NCBI GenBank assembly: GCA_002284615.2
Contig: MU069595.1
Span: 420,485-438,762 of the forward strand
Origin: Dunaliella salina
Lineage: Eukaryota; Chlorophyta; Chlorophyceae; Chlamydomonadales; Dunaliellaceae
Length of the DNA stretch: 18,278 nucleotides
Reading direction: 5' to 3'
This document shows positions 1-8,400 of the stretch, piece by piece; position 1 is the stretch's first letter, and every line of letters starts with the position of its first letter. Under the pieces are notes generated by a model. That model was not told the origin of the DNA, searched no databases, and worked only from the letters and a program-made list of their open reading frames with translations. The position numbers were made by a program, and so were the translations under genes.

Positions 1-24
1 GTGCGTGTGTGCGTGCGTGCGTGT
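1..24. repeat. GTGC/GTGT microsatellite
   Basis: The window opens with alternating GTGC and GTGT units, a simple-sequence tract of about 24 bases lying in what I take to be an intron of the upstream gene. No function is inferred. Confidence 0.6.
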
Positions 25-83
25 TCAGCAGGGCAATCACGACTGTCACAAACTCTGCGCTCATGCTCTACTTCTTCCCGCAG

Positions 84-136
84 ATCCCCGCTCAGATGAT
101 CACGAGTACAGGCCTTTGAGCACCCTCAAAGACCAG
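84..136 (+). CDS. Exon of upstream unknown gene
   Basis: The acceptor ends in CCCGCAG and the donor is CAG|GTAACA. The exon starts with two bases of a split codon and then reads PRSDDHEYRPLSTLKDQ, ending in phase 0. It is the first exon visible here and fits the phase of the 502-561 exon. It is short, so it could be a chance match. Confidence 0.45.
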
Positions 137-2186
137 GTAACAGCCTTCCTTTACCTTCAAGAATGCTTCTGCTTCTTATGTCTTGCATTCCAGTGATTGC
201 ATGAGGGCAAGGATGAAGTGCGCGGTGCTCAAAAATTTCAGGAAGAGGGTCGGGATGGGGATGGTTGCAATGTTTCAGGAATATGAAACCTCGTCAGTTA
301 AAGATTTCGGAGACATTGCAACCATCCCATCCCGTACATGATGCATATGTGACAAGCGCTCAGGAAAGGTTTGTCTTGTGTGGATTTCGTTTTTTGTGCC
401 CTGTTGTGACTGGCCTGAAGCCCTGAAAGGCATGTCTGCAAAGACTAGGCCGCCTCGCGGCGATGCGCTGCACCACCGTGCCTATGCATTGCACCCTGCA
501 GATCGAGGCTGCTGAGATGGGGGAGCACGTGCCTTGCCTGAGCATCAGCTATCCCTATGAGGTAAATATTTTGATTTCAACTTTTCAACATGTCAGAATA
601 TCTAGGCTAGCCAACTGGGAAGGACACTCGTGGCCCTCTTAAGAGGCCAATGCGTCTCCTCCTCATTAGTTGATGTAGGGAGAGCTTCCTTTGCCTTTTT
701 CATATTTTGTATCTTTTCTCTCTTCTTTCTCTTTTGTTACTCAGCTGGTTGAGACTTGTCCATTACAGGGAAGTTGTACAGCTGCACGTTAACTTGGAAG
801 CGTTTACTGGGGTAAAACAAAGGGGCTCATTTATTTGGTCAGCCAATACACAAGGACATGATTATTTGTCAGATGAAATAAAGAAAAGGAAAAACTGTGA
901 AGGCAGAGAAGACCCTCCGTACATCAATTAAGGACAGGGAGACACATCAGCTCAAGGAGCCCCGAGTCTCCCTCACCAGAAGGTAAGAGGGATGTTAATG
1001 CAAATTTGGCAGGGTTCTGGAAGCTCGCGGCTCCATGGCACCAGGGTCATGGTGAGTATTTTTGTTTTTGAAGGCACTTCTGATTGACGCAGTTTGTGCG
1101 CATGTTGTTCAGAATGGGCATGGAGCTGTCGTGCAAGTTAGGTAGATCTTTGAGAGTCAACCCCTAGTTTTTATTTTTGAACCAAATCAATGGTTTGGGC
1201 AGGGCAAATAGTCAAACCCACGCCCAGGAGAAATGCGTGCAGAGTAATCTTTAGCATCCTGTAAGTTTTTTTTGCAGAACTCACTTTGTTGTTGCTGAGG
1301 CCTGCTGTTGGGCACCAGGGCTTGTATCTTCACAGTGTTTGACTTCTATCAGGCGATATGACGACTTTGCACATCCAATTCATGGGGTTGCCTGGCCAGA
1401 GTCGTGGCGCTTGTTGATGCTGTGCTGCCCCCCATCCTGCACAGTGTCCCATGTGATGGTGGTGAGGGTGGGCTACTAGGGTTAGGGGCAAAAGGTGACC
1501 AGGATTGCGTGTGATCGGCTGGAGTTTTTCCCAGCTGAGCAGGAACGTTGAGCTTGAAGAGGTAGGGTAGTACTACACATTTAGATTTCCTCATGGATGT
1601 GCAACATCTTGGTCCAAAGTCAAGCTGAGGTACCAGGAATCATGCATCTATGCTCTTCACTTTGCTTTACTCTCCGTAGCAGTGGCAGAGTTTTGAGGGA
1701 GCAGCTCTCCCTGTAAATACCTCCTTCATGCAGGTCTCTGCACCCCAGACCAAGCGCACCGGTAAGCCCAAGATGAAGAAGGTCCGCAAGCCTGTCACAG
1801 GGAGGAATTCACATGTGGCAAGAGACTTCAGGATGCATGCCAAGCCTCAGAACGAAGAGAAGACCAGAGCAGGCTCGCGCTCTGCAGGGTTCTCAGACAA
1901 CTTTGAGTATTCTGACGAGAAGGTAGGCTGTGTTCCTCCCTGGTAATTTGGATTTGCATGCTGCAGAGGTGTAATCAGTGAATTGGGAGATAAACATGCT
2001 GATGTGCGCAGCCTGACTAGCTTATACCAAGTCTGGCTTTCTTGACCTGCACCCAATAAAATGATTAACATAGCACATTCATGTCGTCTCATGAATGCAG
2101 GTCAGCATTGCGCGCATGGAGGAGGAGGAAGCACATCATGGCTCAAGCCTCCGCAGGTGAGGAATGAGAAAAGCTGTGTGGTAAGT

Positions 2187-2227
<41 letters not shown>

Positions 2228-3189
2228 GTGCACAATGGCAAAGCTCTTTTTTAAACTAAGCCAAATACAAAACAGGGGTTGCTCATGTTAAAAAGCATCT
2301 AAACCTTTGGAAACATTGATTCCTCAGGTCTACTTGCTGGCCCCTTTCACGTGCTTGCTCTTATCTTGTGGTCACGAGAGCAATTGCTCTCGCATGCTTG
2401 CTCTTATCTTGTGGTGGAGGGGACTCATGGCTCTTTATTAACCGTCTTGTCTCCTTTTCCTTACTTGATGTAGGGAGAGTCTCTCTGCCTATGTAGTTTT
2501 TCTTTTTTCCTTTCTTTCCTTGCTCTTGCATGCTTGTCTTCACTTGCTTGCTCTCGCATGCTGCCGTTCTTTGCAGGCCCAAGGTGGCTGCTGAGCGAGC
2601 AGGAAAGGTATGCTATGCTGTGCAAGCAATCAATCTTTGCTGGAGAGAGTGACGTTCCCAATTTGCCTGTCTCAGGTTCTGTAGGTGAAGTAGGCTCGTT
2701 TGCTATCAATCGATGCATCAGCGCCACACAGGGCATGCTGAGCTACATTGCCTGGAAAGGAGATTCTTGAAGGGGTCAAATGGAAACTCCTATTTGTTGC
2801 TAAGCATCAAATGCCGCCAGCACAGAGGCAAGTCCTGTGCCAAACACTTGCTTTCCTTGGTTGCCTTCCAGGTGGTCGATGAGATGGCAGGGAGCCCCAC
2901 TGCATGGAAGAACACTTACACAGGCGGGCGAGTGATAAGTGGGGATCCCAGCAACATGCACCTTGGCAGCAGCACGCATGAGGTGAGGATGATGCGCACG
3001 CAGCCGTGTACTTTTCCATTTTCCATTTTCCATTTTTTGTGGGATGTTATCTTTGCCCTAATATTCTGACCTTGAGGGTGTGTACTGCAGCACAGTGCTG
3101 ATAATGCTCTGTCTCATCAGCAAGCGTTGGTGCCAAAGCTCGATGCATCATGTTTTTTTGAGGCTCATCAACTGCTAACCTCTTTCTGA
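84..3189 (+). CDS. 3' part of a multi-exon gene of unknown function
   Basis: Series of short GT-AG exons on the + strand; the 5' end lies outside the window. Proposed exons are 84-136, 502-561 (possibly extended 5' to about 430), 1013-1051 (possibly from 938), 1734-1922, 2101-2156, 2577-2607, 2872-2982 and a terminal exon 3091-3189. Phases agree throughout: exon 84-136 begins with two bases of a split codon, 2101-2156 ends with two spare bases and 2577-2607 starts with one, and every other junction is phase 0. The protein is hydrophilic and looks disordered. It has a basic stretch (TKRTGKPKMKKVRKPVTGR) in the 63-residue exon, an acidic run (MEEEEAHHG), and Ser/Gly-rich segments. I see no catalytic motif and do not recognise a family. 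The last exon is the least certain, because the ~340-bp duplication begins there. Confidence 0.5.
251..334. ncRNA. Intronic foldback hairpin, miRNA-precursor-like
   Basis: The left arm at 251-273 pairs with the right arm at 313-334. The right-arm reverse complement equals the left arm except for one extra G in the left arm, giving a 22-bp stem with one bulge and a 39-nt loop. The arms read CGGGATGGGGATGGTTGCAA... and ...TTGCAACCATCCCATCCCG. It lies in the intron between exons 84-136 and 502-561. Size and arm length resemble an algal miRNA or siRNA precursor, but a very short MITE-like inverted repeat is also possible. Expression is unknown. Confidence 0.45.
502..561 (+). CDS. Exon of upstream unknown gene
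   Basis: The acceptor is CCCTGCAG and the donor is GAG|GTAAAT. The 20 codons read IEAAEMGEHVPCLSISYPYE and are in phase 0 at both ends. The same frame stays open upstream to position 427, so the exon may start earlier; no acceptor there is better than the one at 501. Confidence 0.45.
612..745 (+). repeat. Dispersed repeat family, copy 1
   Basis: This copy shares the core TTGATGTAGGGAGAG (670-684), an upstream GACACTC..GGC block and a downstream pyrimidine-rich tail (about 689-735) with copies at 868-985 (opposite strand), 2400-2520 and 15885-16013. It lies in the intron after exon 502-561. Confidence 0.6.
868..985 (-). repeat. Dispersed repeat family, copy 2 (inverted)
   Basis: The reverse complement reads CTTCTGGTGAGGGAGACTCG, then GTCTCC..., the core TTGATGTACGGAGGG (913-927 on +), CTCTGCC and a T/C-rich tail. 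It aligns along its whole length with the copy at 2400-2520. It is inverted relative to copy 1, with about 120 bp between them, so a transcript could fold back. It overlaps the possible 5' extension (938-982) of exon 1013-1051. Confidence 0.6.
1013..1051 (+). CDS. Exon of upstream unknown gene, possibly extended to 938
   Basis: The acceptor is TTTGGCAG and the donor is a strong ATG|GTGAGT. The 13 codons read GSGSSRLHGTRVM in phase 0. The frame is open back through 983-1012 to an acceptor at 937, so the exon could be 938-1051 (38 codons). That extension would lie in the inverted repeat copy, so exonised transposon sequence is possible. Confidence 0.35.
1052..1733. other. Intron of upstream gene
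   Basis: Non-coding stretch between donor ATG|GTGAGT and acceptor TTCATGCAG. I see no conserved element in it apart from short T-runs. The small open frames here have no family resemblance. Confidence 0.4.
1734..1922 (+). CDS. Exon of upstream unknown gene, basic and disordered
   Basis: The acceptor is TTCATGCAG and the donor is GAGAAG|GTAGGC. The 63 codons are in phase 0 at both ends. The first third is Lys/Arg-rich (TKRTGKPKMKKVRKPVTGR) and could be a nuclear-localisation or nucleic-acid-binding patch. It ends in an acidic segment, DNFEYSDEK. This is the longest and best-supported exon of the gene. Confidence 0.6.
2101..2156 (+). CDS. Exon of upstream unknown gene
   Basis: The acceptor is GAATGCAG and the donor is CGCAG|GTGAGG. 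It reads VSIARMEEEEAHHGSSLR plus two bases of a split Arg codon, completed by the exon at 2577. The donor matches the usual algal GTGAGG form. Confidence 0.55.
2187..2226. repeat. Homopolymer run of 40 G
   Basis: An uninterrupted run of 40 G on the + strand, starting 30 bases after the donor at 2157, inside the intron. It follows a second donor-like GTAAGT (2181-2186). It could form G-quadruplexes. Its exact length is unreliable in most sequencing methods. Confidence 0.95.
2350..2415. repeat. 43-bp direct repeat enclosing an 18-bp perfect palindrome
   Basis: The string GCTTGCTCTTATCTTGTGGT occurs twice, 43 bases apart. Between the copies at 2375-2392 is the perfect palindrome CGAGAGCAATTGCTCTCG. 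The second copy runs directly into the dispersed repeat, so the duplication may mark that element's edge. Confidence 0.75.
2400..2520 (+). repeat. Dispersed repeat family, copy 3
   Basis: Core TTGATGTAGGGAGAG at 2465-2479, preceded by TTGTGGTGGAGGGGACTC and followed by CTCTGCC and the pyrimidine-rich stretch at about 2493-2520. It lies in the intron between exons 2101-2156 and 2577-2607. Confidence 0.6.
2577..2607 (+). CDS. Short exon of upstream unknown gene
   Basis: The acceptor is TTCTTTGCAG and the donor is GGAAAG|GTATGC. One base completes the Arg codon split at 2156, then it reads PKVAAERAGK. The matching split codon supports both exons. Confidence 0.5.
2872..2982 (+). CDS. Exon of upstream unknown gene
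   Basis: The acceptor is TTGCCTTCCAG and the donor is CATGAG|GTGAGG. The 37 phase-0 codons begin VVDEMAGSPTAWKNTYTGGR and end NMHLGSSTHE. No domain is recognised. Splice sites and composition look genuine. Confidence 0.55.
3012..3032. repeat. (TTTTCCA)3 microsatellite
   Basis: Three exact tandem TTTTCCA units just downstream of the donor at 2983. Confidence 0.85.
3091..3189 (+). CDS. Candidate terminal exon of upstream gene
   Basis: After acceptor GTGTACTGCAG the phase-0 frame reads 32 codons, from HSADNALSHQ to HQLLTSF, and then TGA (3187-3189). Two other last exons are possible: 3207-3227 (APHTLG then stop, acceptor CCATGCAG) and 3339-3560 (73 codons, acceptor CTTCTTTTAG). All three keep phase with the donor at 2983. 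The sequence alone does not decide between them. Confidence 0.3.
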   Translation, partial: HSADNALSHQQALVPKLDASCFFEAHQLLTSF

Positions 3190-3449
3190 ACTCGAATGCC
3201 ATGCAGGCCCCCCACACCCTGGGCTGATATCATCATAAGAGCACCCGAGCAGGACAGCGATATGCACGTGATGAGAGTTTGCTCAACTGTAGAGTTAATC
3301 TGTCGTCCTTCGGCTCATGCACTCAAAGCTTCTTTTAGCCAAATTATTTGGGGTCCTATGATCTTGATTTTGATGAGTTTTTTAAGTGTACACAGACGCC
3401 AGGCGCTGCTTGTTTATTTGGCTGTTTTCCAAAGCCTCTGCACGGCAAG
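3114..3449 (+). repeat. Diverged ~340-bp duplication, copy 1
   Basis: Aligns collinearly with 3829-4167, start-to-start distance 715 bp. Shared blocks include CTCAT(C/T)AGCAAGC, GAGGCTCATCAA, AATGCCATGCAG, GATCTTGATT and GC(A/C)(C/T)GGCAAG-type ends. By eye roughly three quarters of bases agree, with several indels. An open frame here (3339-3560) contains FGCFPKPLHGK, matched by FGSFPKILHGK in copy 2. Confidence 0.75.
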
Positions 3450-3560
3450 GAGCAATACTGCCAGATGGGGCTGCGAGAGCATGTGCCCAAATATGCCCCT
3501 TTTTTGCATTTAAAGTGCGCCCACTCGCAGCCACTTCACCTGATTGGGACACAATTTTAG

Positions 3561-3828
3561 CTGTTTAGGTGTACCTGGTATTACAAGCTACCAGAGCATA
3601 TTTGTTCTAAGTCGTACTGTGTGCTTTGAAAGACTGGGCTAAAGCTCCATAGGGCATGTGAACCCTGATTCAGCGCTTTTTGTGGGGAATCGTCTGAAAA
3701 CACCACAAAACGCCAACCACTGGGTCTGCCAGATTGTTTGCAATGATATCCTTTTGGTTTGAGGATTCCGCATCACAAAAAATCCCCCAATTGGGTGCGG
3801 CAGGCAGTCTGGAATGGAGATGTGGCAC
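3561..3828. other. Spacer between duplicated segments
   Basis: No gene, repeat or signal recognised. A - strand open frame (3639-3986) crosses it but resembles no family and partly overlaps copy 2 of the duplication. Confidence 0.4.
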
Positions 3829-4167
3829 TCATTAGCAAGCATTTGTGCCACATCAATTGCATTCCTGAGGCTCATCAAATGCAGATTCCTTTCTGAAGTT
3901 AAATGCCATGCAGACACCCCAAACCCGGGCTGATACGACCACAAGGCGCCTGGTATGATTAAAGAGCACCCCAATAGGATCTGCAAGTGATGAAAGTTTA
4001 TCTAATGTAGAATCAATTAATATGTCTTTGGTTCATGTAGTTCAGACCTTCTTTTCTAGCCATTTTATTTGGGATCTATCGATCTTGATTCCAATGAGTG
4101 GTTTTTTTGATTGGATGCAGACAACAGATGCTGCTTTGGATCCTTTCCCAAAATTCTGCATGGCAAG
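3829..4167 (+). repeat. Diverged ~340-bp duplication, copy 2
   Basis: Second copy of the segment at 3114-3449. It keeps the equivalent TTTTCTAG acceptor-like site, but the frame after it meets TGA within 17 codons, so any exon copied here is broken. Its right end abuts, or overlaps by a few bases, the - strand exon ending near 4155. Confidence 0.75.
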
Positions 4168-4620
4168 TCCTTGCAGCAGCTTCCAGTCGATAAACCTGGA
4201 GGTGGGCAGATTGAAGGTGGAAGCGGTGGCGAGCAAGGGGTGAGGCAGGACGTTGGTGCGCATGATGAGCTGGTAGCCCGGGGTTGCCACCAGAAGTGCA
4301 CCACCCTGCCAGCACAAAAAAAGCACATGGGAAGGTGCAGAAGTTTGGAAAAGAGTGGCGCTGTTGGACACAGAAACGTGTGTATTGAAGAGGATGGGGG
4401 TGTGGGAAGCAAGGGGGATGAGCAGTGCCAGCACACGCGGCGCGCGTGTGGGGGATATGTACGGAGGGGGCTGCCTTGTCAACCAGGAGCAGCACGCTAG
4501 TGCTCTGAAAGCGGGTCTCGCATCAGACTGTGGACATATGGTCAATGTGGAGGTCAAGGTGCACACACGGAAGGTACTTGAACACTGCTTGCACATCCAC
4601 GCCAAAAACGCGCAAAGCTT
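4155..4620 (-). CDS. Two exons of an unidentified - strand gene (partial)
   Basis: Reading the - strand, exon a is 4620-4529: two bases of a split codon, then 30 codons ALRVFGVDVQAVFKYLPCVH... to HIDHMST. The intron is 4528-4306 (donor GTCTGA, acceptor TGCTGGCAG). Exon b runs from 4305 to about 4155: GGALLVATPGYQLIMRTNVL..., then NLPTSRFIDWKLLQ. The junction is phase 0. Codon choice in both exons is clearly non-random, with most third positions C or G in exon b, unlike the flanking DNA. I do not recognise the family; alternating hydrophobic residues suggest beta structure. The 5' part should lie beyond 4620. The 3' part runs into copy 2 of the duplication, and no clean stop or donor is seen. 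The GTCTGA donor is weak, so this may be a truncated gene or a pseudogene. Confidence 0.45.
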
Positions 4621-5029
4621 CTGCTCACAGGGCTCTTGATCCTTTGCCTGATCTGCTTTAACACCTGCTGCACCAACCAGCCGAGACCCTCGTTGGAAAG
4701 AAGCCAAGACCCTCATCATAGTCATTGGCCTGATGCTGATGGCCTAAACCCCATTAGTCCTGATTCTTTCTATAGGCCTGTCCTTTCTATACTGTGTTGC
4801 AAGGGGGGCTATGCTGAAGTTCGTGACAAATCGAGGGCGAGGGCAAACAGAATCACTCTTGCAAAGAACAGTGAGCATGGAAAATTGCAATGAATAGTCA
4901 CGCGCAAGATACAGTGAATCACTGTGTGAACAGTACGATGATGAACAGTCGTGCTATCTCATACCCCCTACTGACAAACTCATTTGAATTTTAAAAATTC
5001 AGATAATTCGGAGTCAAACGTGAGGCAAA
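4621..5029. promoter_or_regulatory. Divergent intergenic region and 5' flank of mTERF-like gene
   Basis: Lies between the - strand gene and the start codon at 5030. GAACAGT occurs three times (about 4867, 4929 and 4944). An ACAGTG-AAT-CACTGT inverted repeat precedes the last two. At 4986-5000, 30 bases before the ATG, is the AT-rich palindrome GAATTTTAAAAATTC. The part nearest 4621 may hold further exons of the - strand gene. Promoter function is inferred from position only. Confidence 0.35.
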
Positions 5030-5443
5030 ATGGCACTGATACCCTCTTCAGCATCGCCGTGCGCTTTCCAAGCAGCCCCTGGAGGAGTGCAAACTTCTAG
5101 ATTGCTGGTACCAGCATCCACTTCTAGCAGCAACAGCACTAGGAGGTCCTATTTAGGCACAAGATGCAGGCATTCTGTATTGCAGCCACACATCCACTTT
5201 GCTTGCCAGAGTGGCCCACGCTTGCCACGCTATGTGCCCTGCTCCCAAGCAACTAGCCCAGCAACAGCTGCAGGGGATACCCCTTTGGAAGCTCTCAGCC
5301 CTGAGCAGCAGAGCGTGTGGAAAGCATCCGTGCAAGCGGTTGTAGACACAGTTGAGGGCATCAGCCCTGAGGAAGCGGAGGACAAGTTGCAGCAGGCTTT
5401 TGGCTGGGGCCCAAGGGGTAATAAGTTCTGGCGAGGCAGAAAG
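5030..5443 (+). CDS. mTERF-like gene exon 1
   Basis: 138 codons in phase 0, starting at ATG 5030 and ending at donor AGAAAG|GTAGGA. It encodes the acid-free transit peptide and the FGWG-containing helix. Confidence 0.85.
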
Positions 5444-8400
5444 GTAGGATCTTAGGGATTCAATGCATGCATGTGTGTGGGGTAAGAGTGTCATGCTGTG
5501 AAGAAGATGGAAATTCAGGAGGACATGTGAAATGAGTGGTGAAAAGACAGGTCATTCATCCAAACAGTTTTTTTCACAATCTGGGTCATTAAGTGCTCCA
5601 TGCTTTCCAATTTTTTTTCCATGCTTTTTCATGATGGGTCATACTTGTGAGGGTTTGCTCTTTTGCTGTCCATGAGCACAAGTAGGCTTGCCGATTGCCA
5701 ACAGTCTTCAAACCTGCGATTGTTTGCGCTTGCAAGTCTGTGAGTTTCCTGCAATTGTTTGGGTTGGTGCTTGTCTGAGTTAATTGCACATTTCTGGACA
5801 CTCAAAGAAAGAAGAGGGACCAGCACGCCTTGACGAGCCTGTCACCTCCTTGAAACTGTGATCAAATCCCTGCCTGACTGTTAAATAACAGTATCCCTTC
5901 AGCCCTGAAACCTGTCACCCAGGTTAAGACATCCTGCATCACTCTCACATCAACAAACACGGTGCAGGTAAAGGAAGCCCCCCAGGAGGGGCAGGTATCT
6001 TCCGCATTAGAGTACTTGAAATCTGTCGGGGTTGCTGGACCAGACTTGGCCAAGATCGTGAAGACCTTCCCTGAGGCACTTGCATGCAGGTAAAAGAGAT
6101 CGATTACATGCAGGTGATATCAAGAGAGGGAAAAAAGGTGTTGCTGTGCCTGCCTATGTGGACTTGAATCGACCCTGGGCTATCTTGCAAGCAAGAAATG
6201 ATCCTCGCATCCTGTTGGCTTAGCTGTTGCGCAGAAAAGTGGCCTTTGATATCTGTGAAAGTCAAATCCTCAATTTTGACTGGGCATGGCTCGCACACCC
6301 TATCAGCGAATGCATATTCCAATGATTGAGGGCTTCGAGAGACACTGAGAGCCTGTCAGCCGATGCACGCATCCGGGCATTCAGAGCCCAACAGCCAATG
6401 CAGGTCGGGGCATAGGGAGCCTCTCAAGACATTGAGAGTCTATCTGCCAACGCATGCATCCAGGCATTCAGAGCCTGTCAGCCGATGCATCCATCCGAGC
6501 ATCGAGGTTCTATCAGCCAATGCACATCTGGGCATTGAGAGCCTATTAGCCAATGCATGCGTCCGGGGATTAAAAGCCTGTCAGTGACAATATCAGCCAA
6601 TGCATTCATCAGGGCATTGCGAGCCTCTGAAGACATCTCTTGGGAAGGGTGTAAAGCATGCTTTGCTATTTGGTGTAGTAAGGCTTGAAGCGTGGCCCTT
6701 TGTACCATGGCATTTCAAAACTTTTTTGGGGCAGAGCCCCCTGGAGCGAAGCCCCCCCATGTTAACTGCGGTCAACACTGAAAGAATAAAGCTTTGAGCC
6801 ACCCAGGCCACCTCACAGCATAAGGATTGAACCATCAAAAAGCTGATTTTGTGCTCATTTTAGAGCAGCCCTCGGATGCTCGGTCAAGCCTGCTCGCCCG
6901 GCCGAGGTTACGCTTTGGTGAAGACACAACTCATCCAAGCAAGCTCCAATTCAATTTTACAATTTTGTGACATCGCTAAAATTTCAATATTTGGTCGAGC
7001 AGCTCCTTTGCTTGCGCATTCAATTCCATTTGTCCTGCTTGCATACCTTGCTGCCCACAAGAACCTGCATATTAGTGCATATTATGCTGCAATGCTTGGA
7101 TTGTGAGCAGGAGTTGGAGGTCTAATGTTAGTAAAGGAGCAGGGGTTTGCAGGGGGGGCGCAGTTGCGCCCCCCTCTGCATTGTTCCTTTCAATTTACCC
7201 CGTAACTGGGTCCATCTTCAGGAGTAAACCTCATAATTCGAGATGCATTGGTATCTGTACCAGGAGAAGCCAGCTCTGCCCCTTTTTTTTGTGATCCATA
7301 GGACTAACCTTACTTTTCTACTCCTTTCATCTGTCTTGGAAGTTCCTGTCACTTGATTCACACAGGATTGAGTCATGCCTGAATACTGACGCATGCATCA
7401 TGTAGTGTTGACGGCCAGCTGAAGGAATCTGTGAAGAAGCTGGAAGGCGAGTGGAAGCTGAAGAACCAAATTCTCGTGAAAGCCCTCGCGCGCCAGCCTC
7501 AGGTGAGATATGCGCACTTAGCAAGATGTTAGGTTGATACTTGTGGTGGTCGGGCCAGTTGATGAAAAGACCAAGGGAAGGAAGAGAAAGGAAAGGGTGG
7601 AAAGGCCAACGTGCAGGCCAAACTGAGCTTGGTGGGGTTTCTCTGTCTTTAGGTCTGATGTGTGGGTCTAAACTTGAAAGCATGAGTTGTGGCTGTTGGC
7701 TCTTTAAGCAAACCTTACAGCTGAAGTGCAGGCACAAGCACTTAGAAGCTGGTCAAGCATCGTTAGCAGGTTTCAAATTGTAGCCAGGGGAAAGGAGGAC
7801 AGAAGTCTTCATGACTGAAAAGTGTAGGAGATCCTTTTGATCGCGATTTCATATTTGTGGTCTGATACTTGCTATAATATACATTATGGCGGGCAAGGAA
7901 GGGGCTGGGGTAAGTCATGGCACATTTGACTGTTGGATTCATTCCTCCGAATCCTTAGGCATCTGCTTCTTCAGAACTTGCAGTGCATTGCCAAATTATT
8001 TGACAGAAGCCTTGTGGATTCCTGCCATTCTAGTGCAAAGCAAGCAGTGTGGTGGTCTGTGTACATGACAGAGAGCCAATGCCATGTGCTGATGGGCTGA
8101 GCAGCAGGGATGGGTCATGCTACACAAGTACCAACAGCAACATATGGTATACCGGCAAGAGGTGTCCATACAAGAGAATTTGATGGAAGGCATATCAAAC
8201 TTCCAGGTGTCGCACATGTATAGATCTTTTGCAGGTCAGGGAGTTGGCAAAGTGTTTTTATATTTGATGAATTTTTGGATTGGATCCATGGATAAGTTCT
8301 TTGGAAGTTCAGTGGGTTGGCCGCAGTGCAGTTCAGGGCCTTCCCGTGCATGTCCTGTCTGCCCGGAACTGCGCCAGCAAGAAGTTTGGGGGCAGTGGGA

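Noticed and set aside
2361..2736. Overlapping - strand frames in the 2.4-2.7 kb intron
   Set aside because: They run through the dispersed repeat and opposite a spliced exon, have no family resemblance and look random.
4042..4725. 227-codon uninterrupted - strand frame as one protein
   Set aside because: Only its middle part (exon b) has a coding-like codon pattern. The upstream coding signal is in a different frame (ALRVFGVDVQ...), so the long frame reads through an intron and the wrong phase.
6299..6635. CRISPR-like array
   Set aside because: The units are degenerate and contiguous with no unique spacers of constant size, and the DNA is eukaryotic. It is a minisatellite.
7418..7502. Exon 3 of the mTERF-like gene starting after GGCCAG at 7417
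   Set aside because: It breaks the phase left by exon 2 and gives an immediate TGA. The acceptor at 7405 keeps the frame and completes a Ser codon.
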